From a virus: DNA of 20,640 nucleotides. The DNA is taken from positions 1-20,640 of the IMG/VR virus record IMGVR_UViG_3300021962_000801; one strand, given 5' to 3'. The notes below the pieces were generated by a model. That model searched no databases. It worked only from the letters and a program-made list of their open reading frames with translations, and was not told the origin of the DNA. Below are positions 7,154-15,833 of this stretch, one piece after another (positions within the stretch are counted from its first letter, which is position 1; each line of letters begins with the position of its first letter). Position numbers and translations under genes: made by a program.

Positions 7154-9094
7154 ATGCCTGAAATTAGAACGCATCCAGAAACTGGAAAAAAAGTTATTTT
7201 TTATTCTTTGGGAGAAGATGTACCAATTAATGGAGGTCAAGTATATACAACTCCAAACGGAAACTATATTGAAATTCCAGATACCGGAACACAATATGTT
7301 GAAGGATCGTATCAAAGAAAAGACTTTACTCAGCCTCAATTAGAGGCATCTAAAGATATCTTAATGGAAAGAGGGCTTTTGCCTTATGCCGCCGGAAGGA
7401 CTATAAATAATTTAGATTTGGCAAGAGAAAGAGACAGAAATATTCTTTATGAACAATCCTTAAAGAGAGTAACTCCAGAGCCTCAAAATATTGCTAATGC
7501 TATGTTGCCAAACGGCGTTCAAGGATTGCTTGGCCCATTGGTTGAAAAGGTTGGCAGAAGATTTTCTGATACCAAATCAGCTCAAAGCCAAGCTATTAAT
7601 CAGTTTGCGGCTGCCGGACAGGCATCTCCTTCTGTAGTTCCTGATAATAGAACAACTCCAGATCAACTTACTGCCATTCAAACTTATCCAGATACCAATC
7701 AATACCAAAATGTTTATGTTCCATCAAATGAATACGGAAGCGCAGACACTTTAGTTGCTGGCAATTCCGATAATCCATTCTCACGATCTTATGAAGCAGG
7801 CCAAGGAACTGGTATTTCAAATGCACTTCGAGATCAAGGCGGGACTAACACATTAAGTGGCGGCACAACTTCAGATGGGCCTATGTTTCGTACTTATGGT
7901 GGATTAATGAATTTCCCATCAGGAAGAAATGCATCAGAAGATGTATCTGGTGAAGGCGGAGGAATGTTTGGAGTTTCAAGTGTAATTTTGCCGGATGGAT
8001 CTGTTAGTAAAGATGTCAATCAAAAAGCTGACGACGCTATAAGACAAGTTGAAATATTAGAAAAATCTATTAATGCTGATTCTAAATTAAGTGAAGAATT
8101 TAACTCACAAAAAAATCAAGCAGCTTCTGATAATGATCCATACAAATGGCAAAATTTATTTGCTAATCTCGCTATTGCATTTAATACAATGCGATTAGAT
8201 CCAGATCCTCAAATACCTGCAATAATGGCTGATAGGATTAAGACAAATAGGGCATTGTATCAGTCATCAAAAACAGCAAAATTCTTTGAAAAAGATTATC
8301 CAGAAATTGCAAATATGGTAAGAACTGGAGCGCTTGAGCCTAAAGATGCGCTTACTTACATTACTAAAGTTGGTGATGCGTCTAAACTTACCGAGGCAAT
8401 AAACACAAGATTGCAAGCAGTAAAAATATTAGGCCTTCAGCCCGGATCTAAAGAATACAATTCTGTTATTGCAGGAGGAAAGCCTACAGATCCAAGTGCA
8501 ACTGCGTATGAAAGAAGAGCCAGCGCTAGAAAAGAATTCAATAGCATGGACGCAATTAAAGATTTTAGATCAGTTCGTTCTGCATACGGCAGAATTTTAG
8601 CGTCAGCCGATAAGCCTAGTGCCGCAGGCGATCTTGCATTGATATTTAATTATATGAAGATGCTTGATCCGGGATCAGTAGTTAGGGAAAGCGAATTTAG
8701 AACAGCCCAACAAGCAAAAGCATGGTTTGTAAATTTAGATGATGAATCTAGAAGCAAGGTTCCAAATTTTGTTAGAACATGGATACAAGGTGCGACTGAG
8801 GGAACAATGTTGCTTCCTGCGCAAAGACGAGACTTCGTTTCTAGATCAGAGGCATTGTACGATGATGCCGAAGAAATTTATTTAAATACTCGTAATCAAT
8901 ATGATGAGATTGCCAAAAAAGAGAAATATCTTGAAGAAGGCGAAAGTTTATTTATTGATGAAAGATATACTGGAAAGAATAGAACGTATCCGGTTCCTAA
9001 AGTTGGAGATGAAGAAGTTGGAACTGATGGAACGGTATATAGATTTGTTGGCGGGGATCCAAATAATGAAAAAAATTGGGAAAAGGTAAAGTAA
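7154..9094 (+). CDS. Large internal virion / ejection-type protein (646 aa)
   Basis: This 646-residue protein has a short beta-rich start (MPEIRTHPETGKKVIFYSLGEDVPINGGQVYTTPNGNYIEIPDTG). A long, mostly disordered Gly/Ser/Asn region runs from about residue 150 to 275. The helical C-terminal half contains ADKPSAAGDLALIFNYMKMLDPGSVVRESEF, then VPNFVRTWIQGATEGTMLLPAQRRDFVSRSEALYDDAEE. The D-L-A-L-I-F-x-Y-M-K-M-L-D-P-x-S-V-V-R-E-x-E-F block recurs in large internal or ejected phage proteins. No lytic transglycosylase motif was seen. The ribosome-binding site is weak (TTGGATAATAAAT before ATG), unlike that of the next gene. Arginine is mostly AGA. The role as an ejection protein rests on size, position and the motif. 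Confidence 0.65.
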   Translation: MPEIRTHPETGKKVIFYSLGEDVPINGGQVYTTPNGNYIEIPDTGTQYVEGSYQRKDFTQPQLEASKDILMERGLLPYAAGRTINNLDLARERDRNILYEQSLKRVTPEPQNIANAMLPNGVQGLLGPLVEKVGRRFSDTKSAQSQAINQFAAAGQASPSVVPDNRTTPDQLTAIQTYPDTNQYQNVYVPSNEYGSADTLVAGNSDNPFSRSYEAGQGTGISNALRDQGGTNTLSGGTTSDGPMFRTYGGLMNFPSGRNASEDVSGEGGGMFGVSSVILPDGSVSKDVNQKADDAIRQVEILEKSINADSKLSEEFNSQKNQAASDNDPYKWQNLFANLAIAFNTMRLDPDPQIPAIMADRIKTNRALYQSSKTAKFFEKDYPEIANMVRTGALEPKDALTYITKVGDASKLTEAINTRLQAVKILGLQPGSKEYNSVIAGGKPTDPSATAYERRASARKEFNSMDAIKDFRSVRSAYGRILASADKPSAAGDLALIFNYMKMLDPGSVVRESEFRTAQQAKAWFVNLDDESRSKVPNFVRTWIQGATEGTMLLPAQRRDFVSRSEALYDDAEEIYLNTRNQYDEIAKKEKYLEEGESLFIDERYTGKNRTYPVPKVGDEEVGTDGTVYRFVGGDPNNEKNWEKVK

Positions 9095-9106
9095 TTAGGA
9101 GATAAG

Positions 9107-11203
9107 ATGCCACAGCCTTGGGAACGTAATTACAAAGCAAGAAGCACCAAAGAAATGTTTGTTGGATCTGAGGATGCAAATTCTTTGCCTTCATCTGTAG
9201 AGGACATTGCTTCTAGGGCAAGATTAAGCCAAGAAGATCCTCAAAAACTTAGATCGTCACTTCAAGGTTTGACGTTATATCTTGGAGATGAATTAGAAGC
9301 ATTTGCAAGATCAAATTGGAATAAAATTGCAGGCGGAGAAACTGATTACGAGACAATTAGAGATGAAATAAGAAACAAAATTGAAAATTATCAACGCAAC
9401 AATCCCGGAGAATCGCTTACTTATGAGGTAATTGGAGCTATAGCTCCTACTGCTGCAATGCTTTTAGCCCCCGGCGGTCAAGGCCCGGGAATTGCAAATA
9501 TATCAGCAAACCTAGCAAAAATAGGTAAAGCTGGTATTGAGGCGAGTAAGGCTTCAAATATACTTAAAGGTGTTGGAACTAATGTTTTAAAAGGGATTAG
9601 CGAAGGCGCAGTAGGAAGTTACGGGCAAAGCGAAAAAGAATCATTTCTTGATAGCACTGAAGAGATACTTGAGGGGGGAGGAGTTGGCGGTGCTATATCA
9701 GGAACGCTTTCAATAGGTGGCAGAGCGCTTGGATTTGTTGGAAATACTTTCTTTGATGCAGTTACATCGCTTTTTGGCGCAGAAGGCAAAACAATTGTTG
9801 CCAGAAAACTAAAAGAAATTGTCGAAAGAACTGGAAGCACTCCAGATGAAGCAATAGCAAAAATAATGCGTGGAGAATTGCTTGCTGAAGATCCGGGATT
9901 AAACGCTTTAGTAAAAGTTATAAGAGAACAAGGCGGAGAGCCAGCGAGAAGATTACAGGCAACTTTGGATTATAAATCTGGTGCTAGATCAAGGAGAGTT
10001 TTAAGCACTGAAAGAGCAGCTCAAAAGGAATTGCAAACAGCTTTAGTTCCATCTCAAAGAATTGATGACAATTTAGTAGATTATTTTAATGTTGATGACG
10101 CAGCAGCAAAGTTGGCTGAAAACAAGGCTTACGGAAATGTGTTTGATGTTCCTGTAAATCTTAACTCTGAATTATTTCAGGATCTTACTGATTTATTAAA
10201 AGGCAATAGAACAGTACAAAAAGCTATAGAAGATATTTACGCATCAAATCCAAATATGAAAAAGTTTTTTGCTATAGATGCAAAAACTGGAAAGATGAAG
10301 ATTGATAGCAAGGGAAGAGTTGTTTTAAAAGGAACTCCAACTATTGAAGATGCTGAAAATATTAAAAGAGCGCTTGATGAAACTATTGATGCTTATTACA
10401 AAATGCAAGGCACAGGATCTACTGTTGCTACAAATCTGCAACAAAGACTAGATCGATTTGTAAATAAACTTGACTCATTTTCTCCAGAGTTAGCTGTTGC
10501 TAGGTCTGATGCTGCATTGTTAAGATCAAGCAGAAAGGCATACAAAGAAGCTCAAACCGATCTTGGAAAGCAGAATCAAGAAGAAGTTATTTCTAGGATT
10601 AATAAATATCTTAATGCTGCAGAAAACGGAACTCCAGACGAATTAAATGCATATAGACTGGGGATGATGACTGCGATTAAAAATAAATTTGTAGGAAAAG
10701 AAGATATTGCTAGGGCATTATCTACTCCGGGGACAAAGGAATATCAAATATTATCTAGAATAGTTCCAGAAAACCAATTGGATGATGTAATTTCAAAATT
10801 AGAAGTTTCGGCTCAGTCAAGAAGATCAATATCTAAAATGGCTGGAGGATCAGATACTCAAGAAAAACTAGCTGCTGAAGCATTTATGAATAGACCTGTC
10901 CCAGCGCAGGCAATAACTGCTGCATTAAAAGGTGACTTTAGTATGGCAATTCCAGCTTTAATTGGAATGTTTAAGCCGGGCCTTAACGAAAGGCAAAAAA
11001 GTGAAATAACAAGGTTATTGTTGGCTGATAAAGATATGGTCGAATTGGTCAAGAGATCTTTATACGATGAAGGCGCTTTAGGCCTATTACAAAATAAAGT
11101 AAACGCATTATCAAGAGTTGCTTTTGGCGGAGTTAGAAGGCAAGCAAGCGCAAATCCTGTTCAAACTACAACTGGAATTTTAGACTTACTTAATCTTCCA
11201 TAG
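9107..11203 (+). CDS. Large internal virion / ejection-type protein (698 aa)
   Basis: This 698-residue protein is preceded by a strong TTAGGAG about 6 bases before ATG. The N-terminus has YLGDELEAFARSNW followed by a Gly/Ala-rich hydrophobic stretch (about residues 105-215: VIGAIAPTAAMLLAPGG ... GVGGAISGTLSIGGRALGFVG), which could insert into membranes. The remainder is helical, Lys/Glu-rich and includes IEDAENIKRALDETIDAYY, LRSSRKAYKEAQ and LGMMTAIKNKFVGKEDIARALSTPGTKEYQIL. A membrane-active N-terminal region plus long helical body, encoded just before the portal, fits a phage ejection protein. I do not recognise a named family; this is inferred from architecture and context. Confidence 0.6.
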   Translation: MPQPWERNYKARSTKEMFVGSEDANSLPSSVEDIASRARLSQEDPQKLRSSLQGLTLYLGDELEAFARSNWNKIAGGETDYETIRDEIRNKIENYQRNNPGESLTYEVIGAIAPTAAMLLAPGGQGPGIANISANLAKIGKAGIEASKASNILKGVGTNVLKGISEGAVGSYGQSEKESFLDSTEEILEGGGVGGAISGTLSIGGRALGFVGNTFFDAVTSLFGAEGKTIVARKLKEIVERTGSTPDEAIAKIMRGELLAEDPGLNALVKVIREQGGEPARRLQATLDYKSGARSRRVLSTERAAQKELQTALVPSQRIDDNLVDYFNVDDAAAKLAENKAYGNVFDVPVNLNSELFQDLTDLLKGNRTVQKAIEDIYASNPNMKKFFAIDAKTGKMKIDSKGRVVLKGTPTIEDAENIKRALDETIDAYYKMQGTGSTVATNLQQRLDRFVNKLDSFSPELAVARSDAALLRSSRKAYKEAQTDLGKQNQEEVISRINKYLNAAENGTPDELNAYRLGMMTAIKNKFVGKEDIARALSTPGTKEYQILSRIVPENQLDDVISKLEVSAQSRRSISKMAGGSDTQEKLAAEAFMNRPVPAQAITAALKGDFSMAIPALIGMFKPGLNERQKSEITRLLLADKDMVELVKRSLYDEGALGLLQNKVNALSRVAFGGVRRQASANPVQTTTGILDLLNLP

Positions 11204-11213
11204 GGAAAAATAA

Positions 11214-13307
11214 ATGAAGCCAGAACGCATGGACAAATCAACGATTCAGGGCATAGTTAGAGATGCTGTTTCTGACGCTGTTGACTTTATTGAGAGTGAA
11301 GTAGCTGATGATCGAATCAAGGCACAAAGATACTTTGATGGCGAAGTAGATATCGGCCAAGAAGACGGCAGATCAAAAGTAGTTGCGACTAAAGTACGCG
11401 ACACGGTTCGAGCTATCAAGCCAAGCCTTATGCGAGTGTTTTTGTCTAACGATAAGCCAGTTGAGTATGTGCCAAAAGGCCCAGAGGACGTTGGAACGGC
11501 GCAAATGGCAACTCAGTATATGCACTGGGCGTTTGGCGAGCTTGGCGGATATCGCATCGTAAATGACGCATTTCATGACGCATTAGTCAAAAAGGTTGGA
11601 GTTCTTAAAACGTATTGGGATAAATACACAGACGTTGAGACTTATACGTTTACCAACTTAACCGATGAAGAGTTTGCTGCGATAGTAAACGAAGATGACG
11701 TAGATGTGATTGAGCATAGCGAAGAAAGCTCCATGTCAATTGACGAAATGGGCATGGAGATAGAGGCCACTCAGCACAGCGTCACAATTAACAGAAAGAC
11801 TGAAAAGGGCCGTTTAAAGGTCGAATCAGTGCCACCAGAGGAATTCATGGTGGACAGGAACGCTCGATCAATTGACGACTTTTATGTAGTTGCTCACCGA
11901 ACCGAGATGCGCGTATCTGACGTTGTAAACATGGGATACGACTTTGAGGAAGTGTCAAACTTAGACGGAATTGGCTCAAGTGACACATACTCAGAGGCAG
12001 AAGATTTTGAGCGTCGCGGCTACCAGATGGAAGAGGAAGAGCAAACCAAAGACGTATCTATGAAGCTCGTGGCAATCACCGAGGCTTACATGAAGATGGA
12101 CATCGAAGGCACGGGAATCGCTCAAATGTACAAATTCATCCTTGGCGGAAGCAATTACCAGCTACTGGATTACGAGCCTTGGGGCGAGGTTCCATTTGCC
12201 ATATTTGAGGTAGATCCAGAGCCACACGCATTCTTTGGACGATCAATCGCCGATCTCATCCTAGAAGATCAAGACGCAGCCACAGCCATGCTTCGTGGCG
12301 TACTTGATAACGTAGCATTGACCAACAATCCAAGACTTGGATTTGTGGAAAATCAGGTCAATGTCGATGACCTATTAAACAATGAGATTGGCGGCCTAAT
12401 CCGCATGAAGCAACCAAACGCCATACAAGAGATTTCTGTGCCGTTTGTGGCCGCTAATACGCTTACGGCTATCCAATATATGGATCAGATGATTGAGGGC
12501 AAGACAGGCGTTTCTAGGGCCGCTATGGGCCTAGATCCAGATGCCCTTCAAAATACTACCGCTACGGCTGCTCAGTTGACCGCACAGGGCGGCGCGGCTC
12601 AGATAGAGGTAATGGCAAGGAATCTGGCAGAGGGCGGCATGAAGCGCCTATTTAAGCTCATGTTGAAGTTGTTTATTGAAAACAGTGACGAAGAGCAAAT
12701 GATGCGTATGAACAGCCAGTTTGTGCCTGTTGATCCACGTTCTTGGAACACCAACATGGACGTTATGTGTAACGTCGGTCTTGGAACTGGACAAGAAGAT
12801 CAGAAAGCAGCCGCGTTGCAACAGGCTCTAGGGCTACAGATGCAGATATGGCAGGCTTATGGGCCGGGCAATGGCTTGGTCACAATGACGCTAATTCGCA
12901 ATACATTGGCTGATATGTTGGCGGTTGCTGGCATTAGAAACAGTGACAGATACTTCTCGCCACTTAATGATCAGACAGAGCAACAGTTGATCATGATGAA
13001 ACAACAGCAGGCAGCTAATAGTCCACAGCCGATTGATCCCGGTCAGGCTCTTATACAGGCCGAGCAACTCAAGGCCCAGACTAAAGCTCAGTCCGACATG
13101 GTTAAGATGCAAGTCGAGGCTCAGAAGGCTATTGCTCAAGATGATCGTGAGCGCGACAAGATGGATCAAGACTTGCTTATTGAGGCAGCTAAGATACTTG
13201 GCCAGTACGGTACGCAAGTCGATGTTGCCAACATTCGCAAGGCTCAACAGGAAGCCAGATATCCAGATAAACGGCCATCTGAGGCTGTATCTGGCGGAAG
13301 GTTTTAA
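11214..13307 (+). CDS. Portal protein, P22-like (697 aa)
   Basis: The dodecameric portal forms the vertex through which DNA is packaged and ejected. At 697 residues it has P22-like portal length. Supporting stretches are IVRDAVSDAVDFIESEVADDRIKAQRYFDGEVDIG at the N-terminus, KVRDTVRAIKPSLMRVFLSNDKPVEYVP, the clip-region acidic insert near residues 155-190, FGRSIADLILEDQDAATAMLRGVLDNV and GKTGVSRAAMGLDPDAL in the stem and wing. A long Gln/Lys-rich helical tail (about residues 585-690) would form the barrel. A second in-frame ATG lies 12 bases downstream of the chosen one. The stop overlaps the next ATG by one base. Scaffold and capsid genes follow at once, which supports the call. Confidence 0.85.
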   Translation: MKPERMDKSTIQGIVRDAVSDAVDFIESEVADDRIKAQRYFDGEVDIGQEDGRSKVVATKVRDTVRAIKPSLMRVFLSNDKPVEYVPKGPEDVGTAQMATQYMHWAFGELGGYRIVNDAFHDALVKKVGVLKTYWDKYTDVETYTFTNLTDEEFAAIVNEDDVDVIEHSEESSMSIDEMGMEIEATQHSVTINRKTEKGRLKVESVPPEEFMVDRNARSIDDFYVVAHRTEMRVSDVVNMGYDFEEVSNLDGIGSSDTYSEAEDFERRGYQMEEEEQTKDVSMKLVAITEAYMKMDIEGTGIAQMYKFILGGSNYQLLDYEPWGEVPFAIFEVDPEPHAFFGRSIADLILEDQDAATAMLRGVLDNVALTNNPRLGFVENQVNVDDLLNNEIGGLIRMKQPNAIQEISVPFVAANTLTAIQYMDQMIEGKTGVSRAAMGLDPDALQNTTATAAQLTAQGGAAQIEVMARNLAEGGMKRLFKLMLKLFIENSDEEQMMRMNSQFVPVDPRSWNTNMDVMCNVGLGTGQEDQKAAALQQALGLQMQIWQAYGPGNGLVTMTLIRNTLADMLAVAGIRNSDRYFSPLNDQTEQQLIMMKQQQAANSPQPIDPGQALIQAEQLKAQTKAQSDMVKMQVEAQKAIAQDDRERDKMDQDLLIEAAKILGQYGTQVDVANIRKAQQEARYPDKRPSEAVSGGRF

Positions 13308-13534
13308 TGAGTATTAAAGACAAAGCATCAAAGATTAAACAGCTCACCAATGATCCGACGTTTGTGTCGATCATTGAGGCTGTTAAGTCTAAGCAAGTGA
13401 CGATATTTTTAAATCCCAACTCTACTGAAAAGAGTCGGGAGGCGGCGCACAACGTTATTTGTGCATTAAGTGAAATCGAAGATTACATCAACACTGTTCT
13501 TACAGACGAAAAAATCTTTGATAAAAACAACTAA
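13307..13534 (+). CDS. Small protein between portal and scaffold (75 aa), unknown
   Basis: This 75-residue protein starts in a TAATG overlap with the portal stop codon, so it is likely translationally coupled. The sequence is mainly helical with a short strand (SKQVTIFLNPNSTEKS) and an acidic end (EIEDYINTVLTDEKIFDKNN). I recognise no family. Position in the portal-scaffold-capsid block suggests a head morphogenesis role, but nothing in the sequence proves it. Confidence 0.6.
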   Translation: MSIKDKASKIKQLTNDPTFVSIIEAVKSKQVTIFLNPNSTEKSREAAHNVICALSEIEDYINTVLTDEKIFDKNN

Positions 13535-13548
13535 GGGAGACAAGTACC

Positions 13549-14547
13549 GTGTCAGACACGACTGAAACCACATTCGATGGAAGCATCGAGCAAGCAGTTG
13601 GACTAATCACTAGGCCAGAGCCTTCTGATGAAGTAGAGCAAGAAGATATTACTGAATCTGAGGATGTATCTCCAGAGGTGGAAGCATCGGAATCAGAGGA
13701 TGTTGATGACGCTGAATACGACGACAGCGAGGAAGATGAAGTAGAAGTCGAAGCGAAGGACGATGACGACGAAACAGATGACGAAGCCGATTCTGAAGAA
13801 CCTGTATATTTTTCTGTAAAAGTTGACGGAAAAGAAGAGCAGGTAACCTTAGAGGATCTCAAGCGTGGTTATTCTGGCCAGAAGTACGTCCAAAAAGGGA
13901 TGCAAGAAGTAGCCGCCAACAGAAAGCAAACTGAAGAGGTTTACTCTGCACTTTTAGCCGAAAGACAGCAGCTCGTTGAGATGTATCAACAGATGCAACA
14001 AGGGCAGTTCTTGTCAAAGCCTAATCCACCATCTGACGATCTTTTGAGCGATGATCCAATTGGATACATTGAGCAAAAGGCAAGATACGATAAGGCAATG
14101 GAGCAATACAACCAGCAGCAAGTAAAAATGAGCCAGATCATGCAACAAAGTGAGCAGGCTCGTGAACGCGCTGTACAGGCTTATTTGCAACAAGAAATGC
14201 AATCGTTGGCAAATGTTATCCCTGACTTTGGTGACGCGCAAAAAGCAACCAAGCTCAAGGGCAAATTATTGGATGGCGGTCAAAACTTTTACGGTTATAC
14301 CGAAGAAGAGATCGGCTCAATAATGGATCACCGAGCAATTAGAGTTTTAAACGATGCCATCAAGTACCGCGAGATAGTCGCTGGCAAGTCGAAAGCCGAG
14401 CAAAAAGCTAAAGGCGCGAAACCAGTTATCAAGCCGGGATCTAAGAAGGTACAAAACACTAATGTCAAGGCTATGGAACGGCGAAAAGCCAAATTTAAAA
14501 CGAGTGGGCGCATCGAAGATGCTCTCGCTTTAATCGTTAATGAATAA
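13549..14547 (+). CDS. Capsid scaffolding protein (332 aa)
   Basis: This protein guides procapsid assembly and leaves before or during packaging. It starts at GTG 13549 with AAGGGAGA about 8 bases upstream. Residues 25-85 are extremely acidic (runs of D and E). Then comes VYFSVKVDGKEEQVTLEDLKRGYSGQKYVQKGMQEVA, the usual lead into phage scaffold helices. Residues 125-215 are Gln-rich and helical (coiled-coil type: LLAERQQLVEMYQQMQQG, YNQQQVKMSQIMQQSEQARERA). The C-terminus is basic (KPVIKPGSKKV, MERRKAKFKTSGRIEDAL), where scaffolds typically bind coat. It lies between portal and major capsid genes, as expected. Confidence 0.85.
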   Translation: MSDTTETTFDGSIEQAVGLITRPEPSDEVEQEDITESEDVSPEVEASESEDVDDAEYDDSEEDEVEVEAKDDDDETDDEADSEEPVYFSVKVDGKEEQVTLEDLKRGYSGQKYVQKGMQEVAANRKQTEEVYSALLAERQQLVEMYQQMQQGQFLSKPNPPSDDLLSDDPIGYIEQKARYDKAMEQYNQQQVKMSQIMQQSEQARERAVQAYLQQEMQSLANVIPDFGDAQKATKLKGKLLDGGQNFYGYTEEEIGSIMDHRAIRVLNDAIKYREIVAGKSKAEQKAKGAKPVIKPGSKKVQNTNVKAMERRKAKFKTSGRIEDALALIVNE

Positions 14548-14564
14548 CTAAGTGAGGTCATAAA

Positions 14565-15788
14565 ATGGCACAACCAACTAACACTTTTGACAGCTATGAT
14601 GCTGTCGGTATCAGAGAGGATCTCTCAGATATCATCTATGACGTATCTCCAGAAGATACGCCGTTTTACTCTAAATCAAAAAAAGTAAAGGCATCTAACA
14701 CTTATCATGAGTGGCAAACAGACGCTCTTCGTTCTTCAGCAGCTAACGCACACGTTGAAGGCGACGAGATTACCGCTAACGCTCGTACCGCAACTACCAG
14801 ACAAGGTAACTACACTCAAATCTTCGTTGATGCAGTGTCAGTTCCAGATACAGACTCAGGTCTGAAAAAAGCTGGTCGTGCATCTGAGATTGCTTATCAA
14901 ATGCTCAAAACTGCTAAAGAGCAGAAACTTGACATTGAGAAGGCTCTCTTTGACAACAACGCTCGCGTTGCTGGTAACAGCTCAACTGCTCGTGAACTTG
15001 CTGGCGCTCCAACTTGGTTGATCACCAACACTGTTTTTGGTGACAACGAAGGTGCTGACGCTACTGGTGACGGAACGGATGCTCGTACTGATGAGACAAC
15101 CACTCTTACCGCATTCAACCAAACTGACTTTGACACTGTCATGCAGTCAATTTGGGAGCAAGGCGGCAAGCCAAACACTGTTTATCTCTCAGCATTCCAG
15201 ATGAACAAAGCTCTTGCCTTCACCGGCATGAACAACCAGCGTTCAACGATTGGTGCATCAGTTGGTGGAACAAATGCTGTTATCAAGGCAGTTGATGTTT
15301 ATGTAACGCCTAAACAAACCCCTTGGGCCCTTGCAGCGTAAGTTGCTATGGATAATCGCGTGAATTGCTGGGAAGCTAAGTTGAAAAATAAGCCAATCAG
15401 CAGCCAAGCGTCACAGGGATGTGACGAAGGTTCAGAGACTAGGACACGGAGACTAGAACAGTCAGTAAAGTCCCACGAGTGCGCGACAACCTACATGGTT
15501 GAAGATATAGTCCGATACTCATCAGAAATGATGAGAGGTAAAGATAAAGAACTTTGCCATAACGAAATGTGGGGAACAGTAGACTTCATGCCATCTCGTG
15601 AGAACCGTTCTCGTGACGTGTTTATCATGCAAGATGATATGTGGTCAGTTGCAGTTCTACGTCCTACAAAGAACATGGAACTTGCTAAAACTTCTGACTC
15701 AACTCGACGCGCAATCGTTACTGAGCTTACTCTCGTATGTAACAACGAGAAAGCATCAGGCGGTGTGTTCGACAACACAGTATCTTAA
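14565..15788 (+). CDS. Major capsid protein (SU10/DUF5309-like), interrupted by a group I intron; join 14565-15311, 15570-15788
   Basis: The coat protein forms the icosahedral shell. Exon 1 encodes 249 residues beginning MAQPTNTFDSYDAVGIREDLSDIIYDVSPEDTPFY, with WQTDALRSSAANAHVEGDE and the WLITN stretch typical of SU10-like (DUF5309) coat proteins. Read without splicing, it stops at a TAA (15339-15341) right after VDVYVTPKQTPWALAA. Joining base 15311 to 15570 gives VDVYVTP-WGTVDFMPSRENRSRDVFIMQDDMW. This restores the family pattern VYVxDFGTxxxxPxRxxRxRDVF and yields 321 residues, ending KASGGVFDNTVS. Both exons keep frame (747 and 219 bases with stop). Codon use favours GCT, CGT and AAC, fitting high expression. 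A strong terminator follows 8 bases after the stop. Confidence 0.9.
15312..15569 (+). ncRNA. Group I self-splicing intron (IA-like, 258 nt) in the capsid gene
   Basis: The helices can be paired by eye. P1: exon GCCT (15308-15311) plus AA with TTGGGC (15323-15328), giving U.G at the splice site. P2: 15333-15337/15342-15346 with a GTAA loop. P3: 15359-15362/15474-15477. P4: 15366-15370/15398-15402. P5: 15375-15377/15391-15393. P6a: 15409-15415/15420-15426 with a GGGA loop. P7: GACTA 15437-15441/TAGTC 15508-15512. P7.1: GGAC 15442-15445/GTCC 15470-15473. P7.2: GACT 15451-15454/AGTC 15460-15463. P8: CAACC/GGTTG 15487-15501. P9: 15518-15524/15529-15535 with a GAAA loop. P9.1: 15537-15543/15552-15558. 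P10: CCCC 15319-15322 with exon GGGG 15571-15574. Conserved P, Q, R and S boxes are present, including AAGATATAGTCC. The intron ends in G (15569). P7.1/P7.2 indicate subgroup IA. No intronic endonuclease gene. Confidence 0.93.
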
Positions 15789-15795
15789 TTGATAC

Positions 15796-15822
15796 GGGGG
15801 GGCTAAATGCCCCCCTTTTTTT
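15796..15822 (+). terminator. Rho-independent terminator after the capsid gene
   Basis: A GC stem of six G plus C against G plus six C (seven base pairs, TAAAT loop) is followed by seven T. It begins 8 bases after the capsid stop codon and would end or attenuate the head-gene transcript before the lysis region. Confidence 0.92.
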
Positions 15823-15833
15823 AGGAGCTTGTT

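Noticed and set aside
7172-7184. CCAG-AAA-CTGG hairpin as a frameshift stimulator for the slippery site at 7112
   Set aside because: It lies more than 50 bases downstream, well beyond the usual 5-9 base spacing, and is only four base pairs.
8901-9089. 62-residue plus-strand ORF at the end of the 646-residue gene
   Set aside because: Shadow frame of Lys/Glu-rich codons; the parent frame has clear conserved motifs up to its end.
13033-13317. Overlapping plus-strand ORF at the portal 3' end
   Set aside because: Out-of-frame shadow of the Gln/Lys-rich helical tail of the portal, with no recognised motif.
13500-13862. Minus-strand Ser-rich ORF opposite the scaffold
   Set aside because: It is the antisense reading of the Asp/Glu-rich codons of the scaffold protein, a composition artefact.
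14565-15341. A 258-residue truncated major capsid protein as the final product
   Set aside because: The last residues are encoded by the start of the group I intron and the conserved C-terminal motif resumes at 15570.
15348-15788. Separate 146-residue gene after the capsid gene
   Set aside because: Its first 74 codons are intron RNA helices and its last 72 are the capsid C-terminus; there is no good ribosome-binding site.
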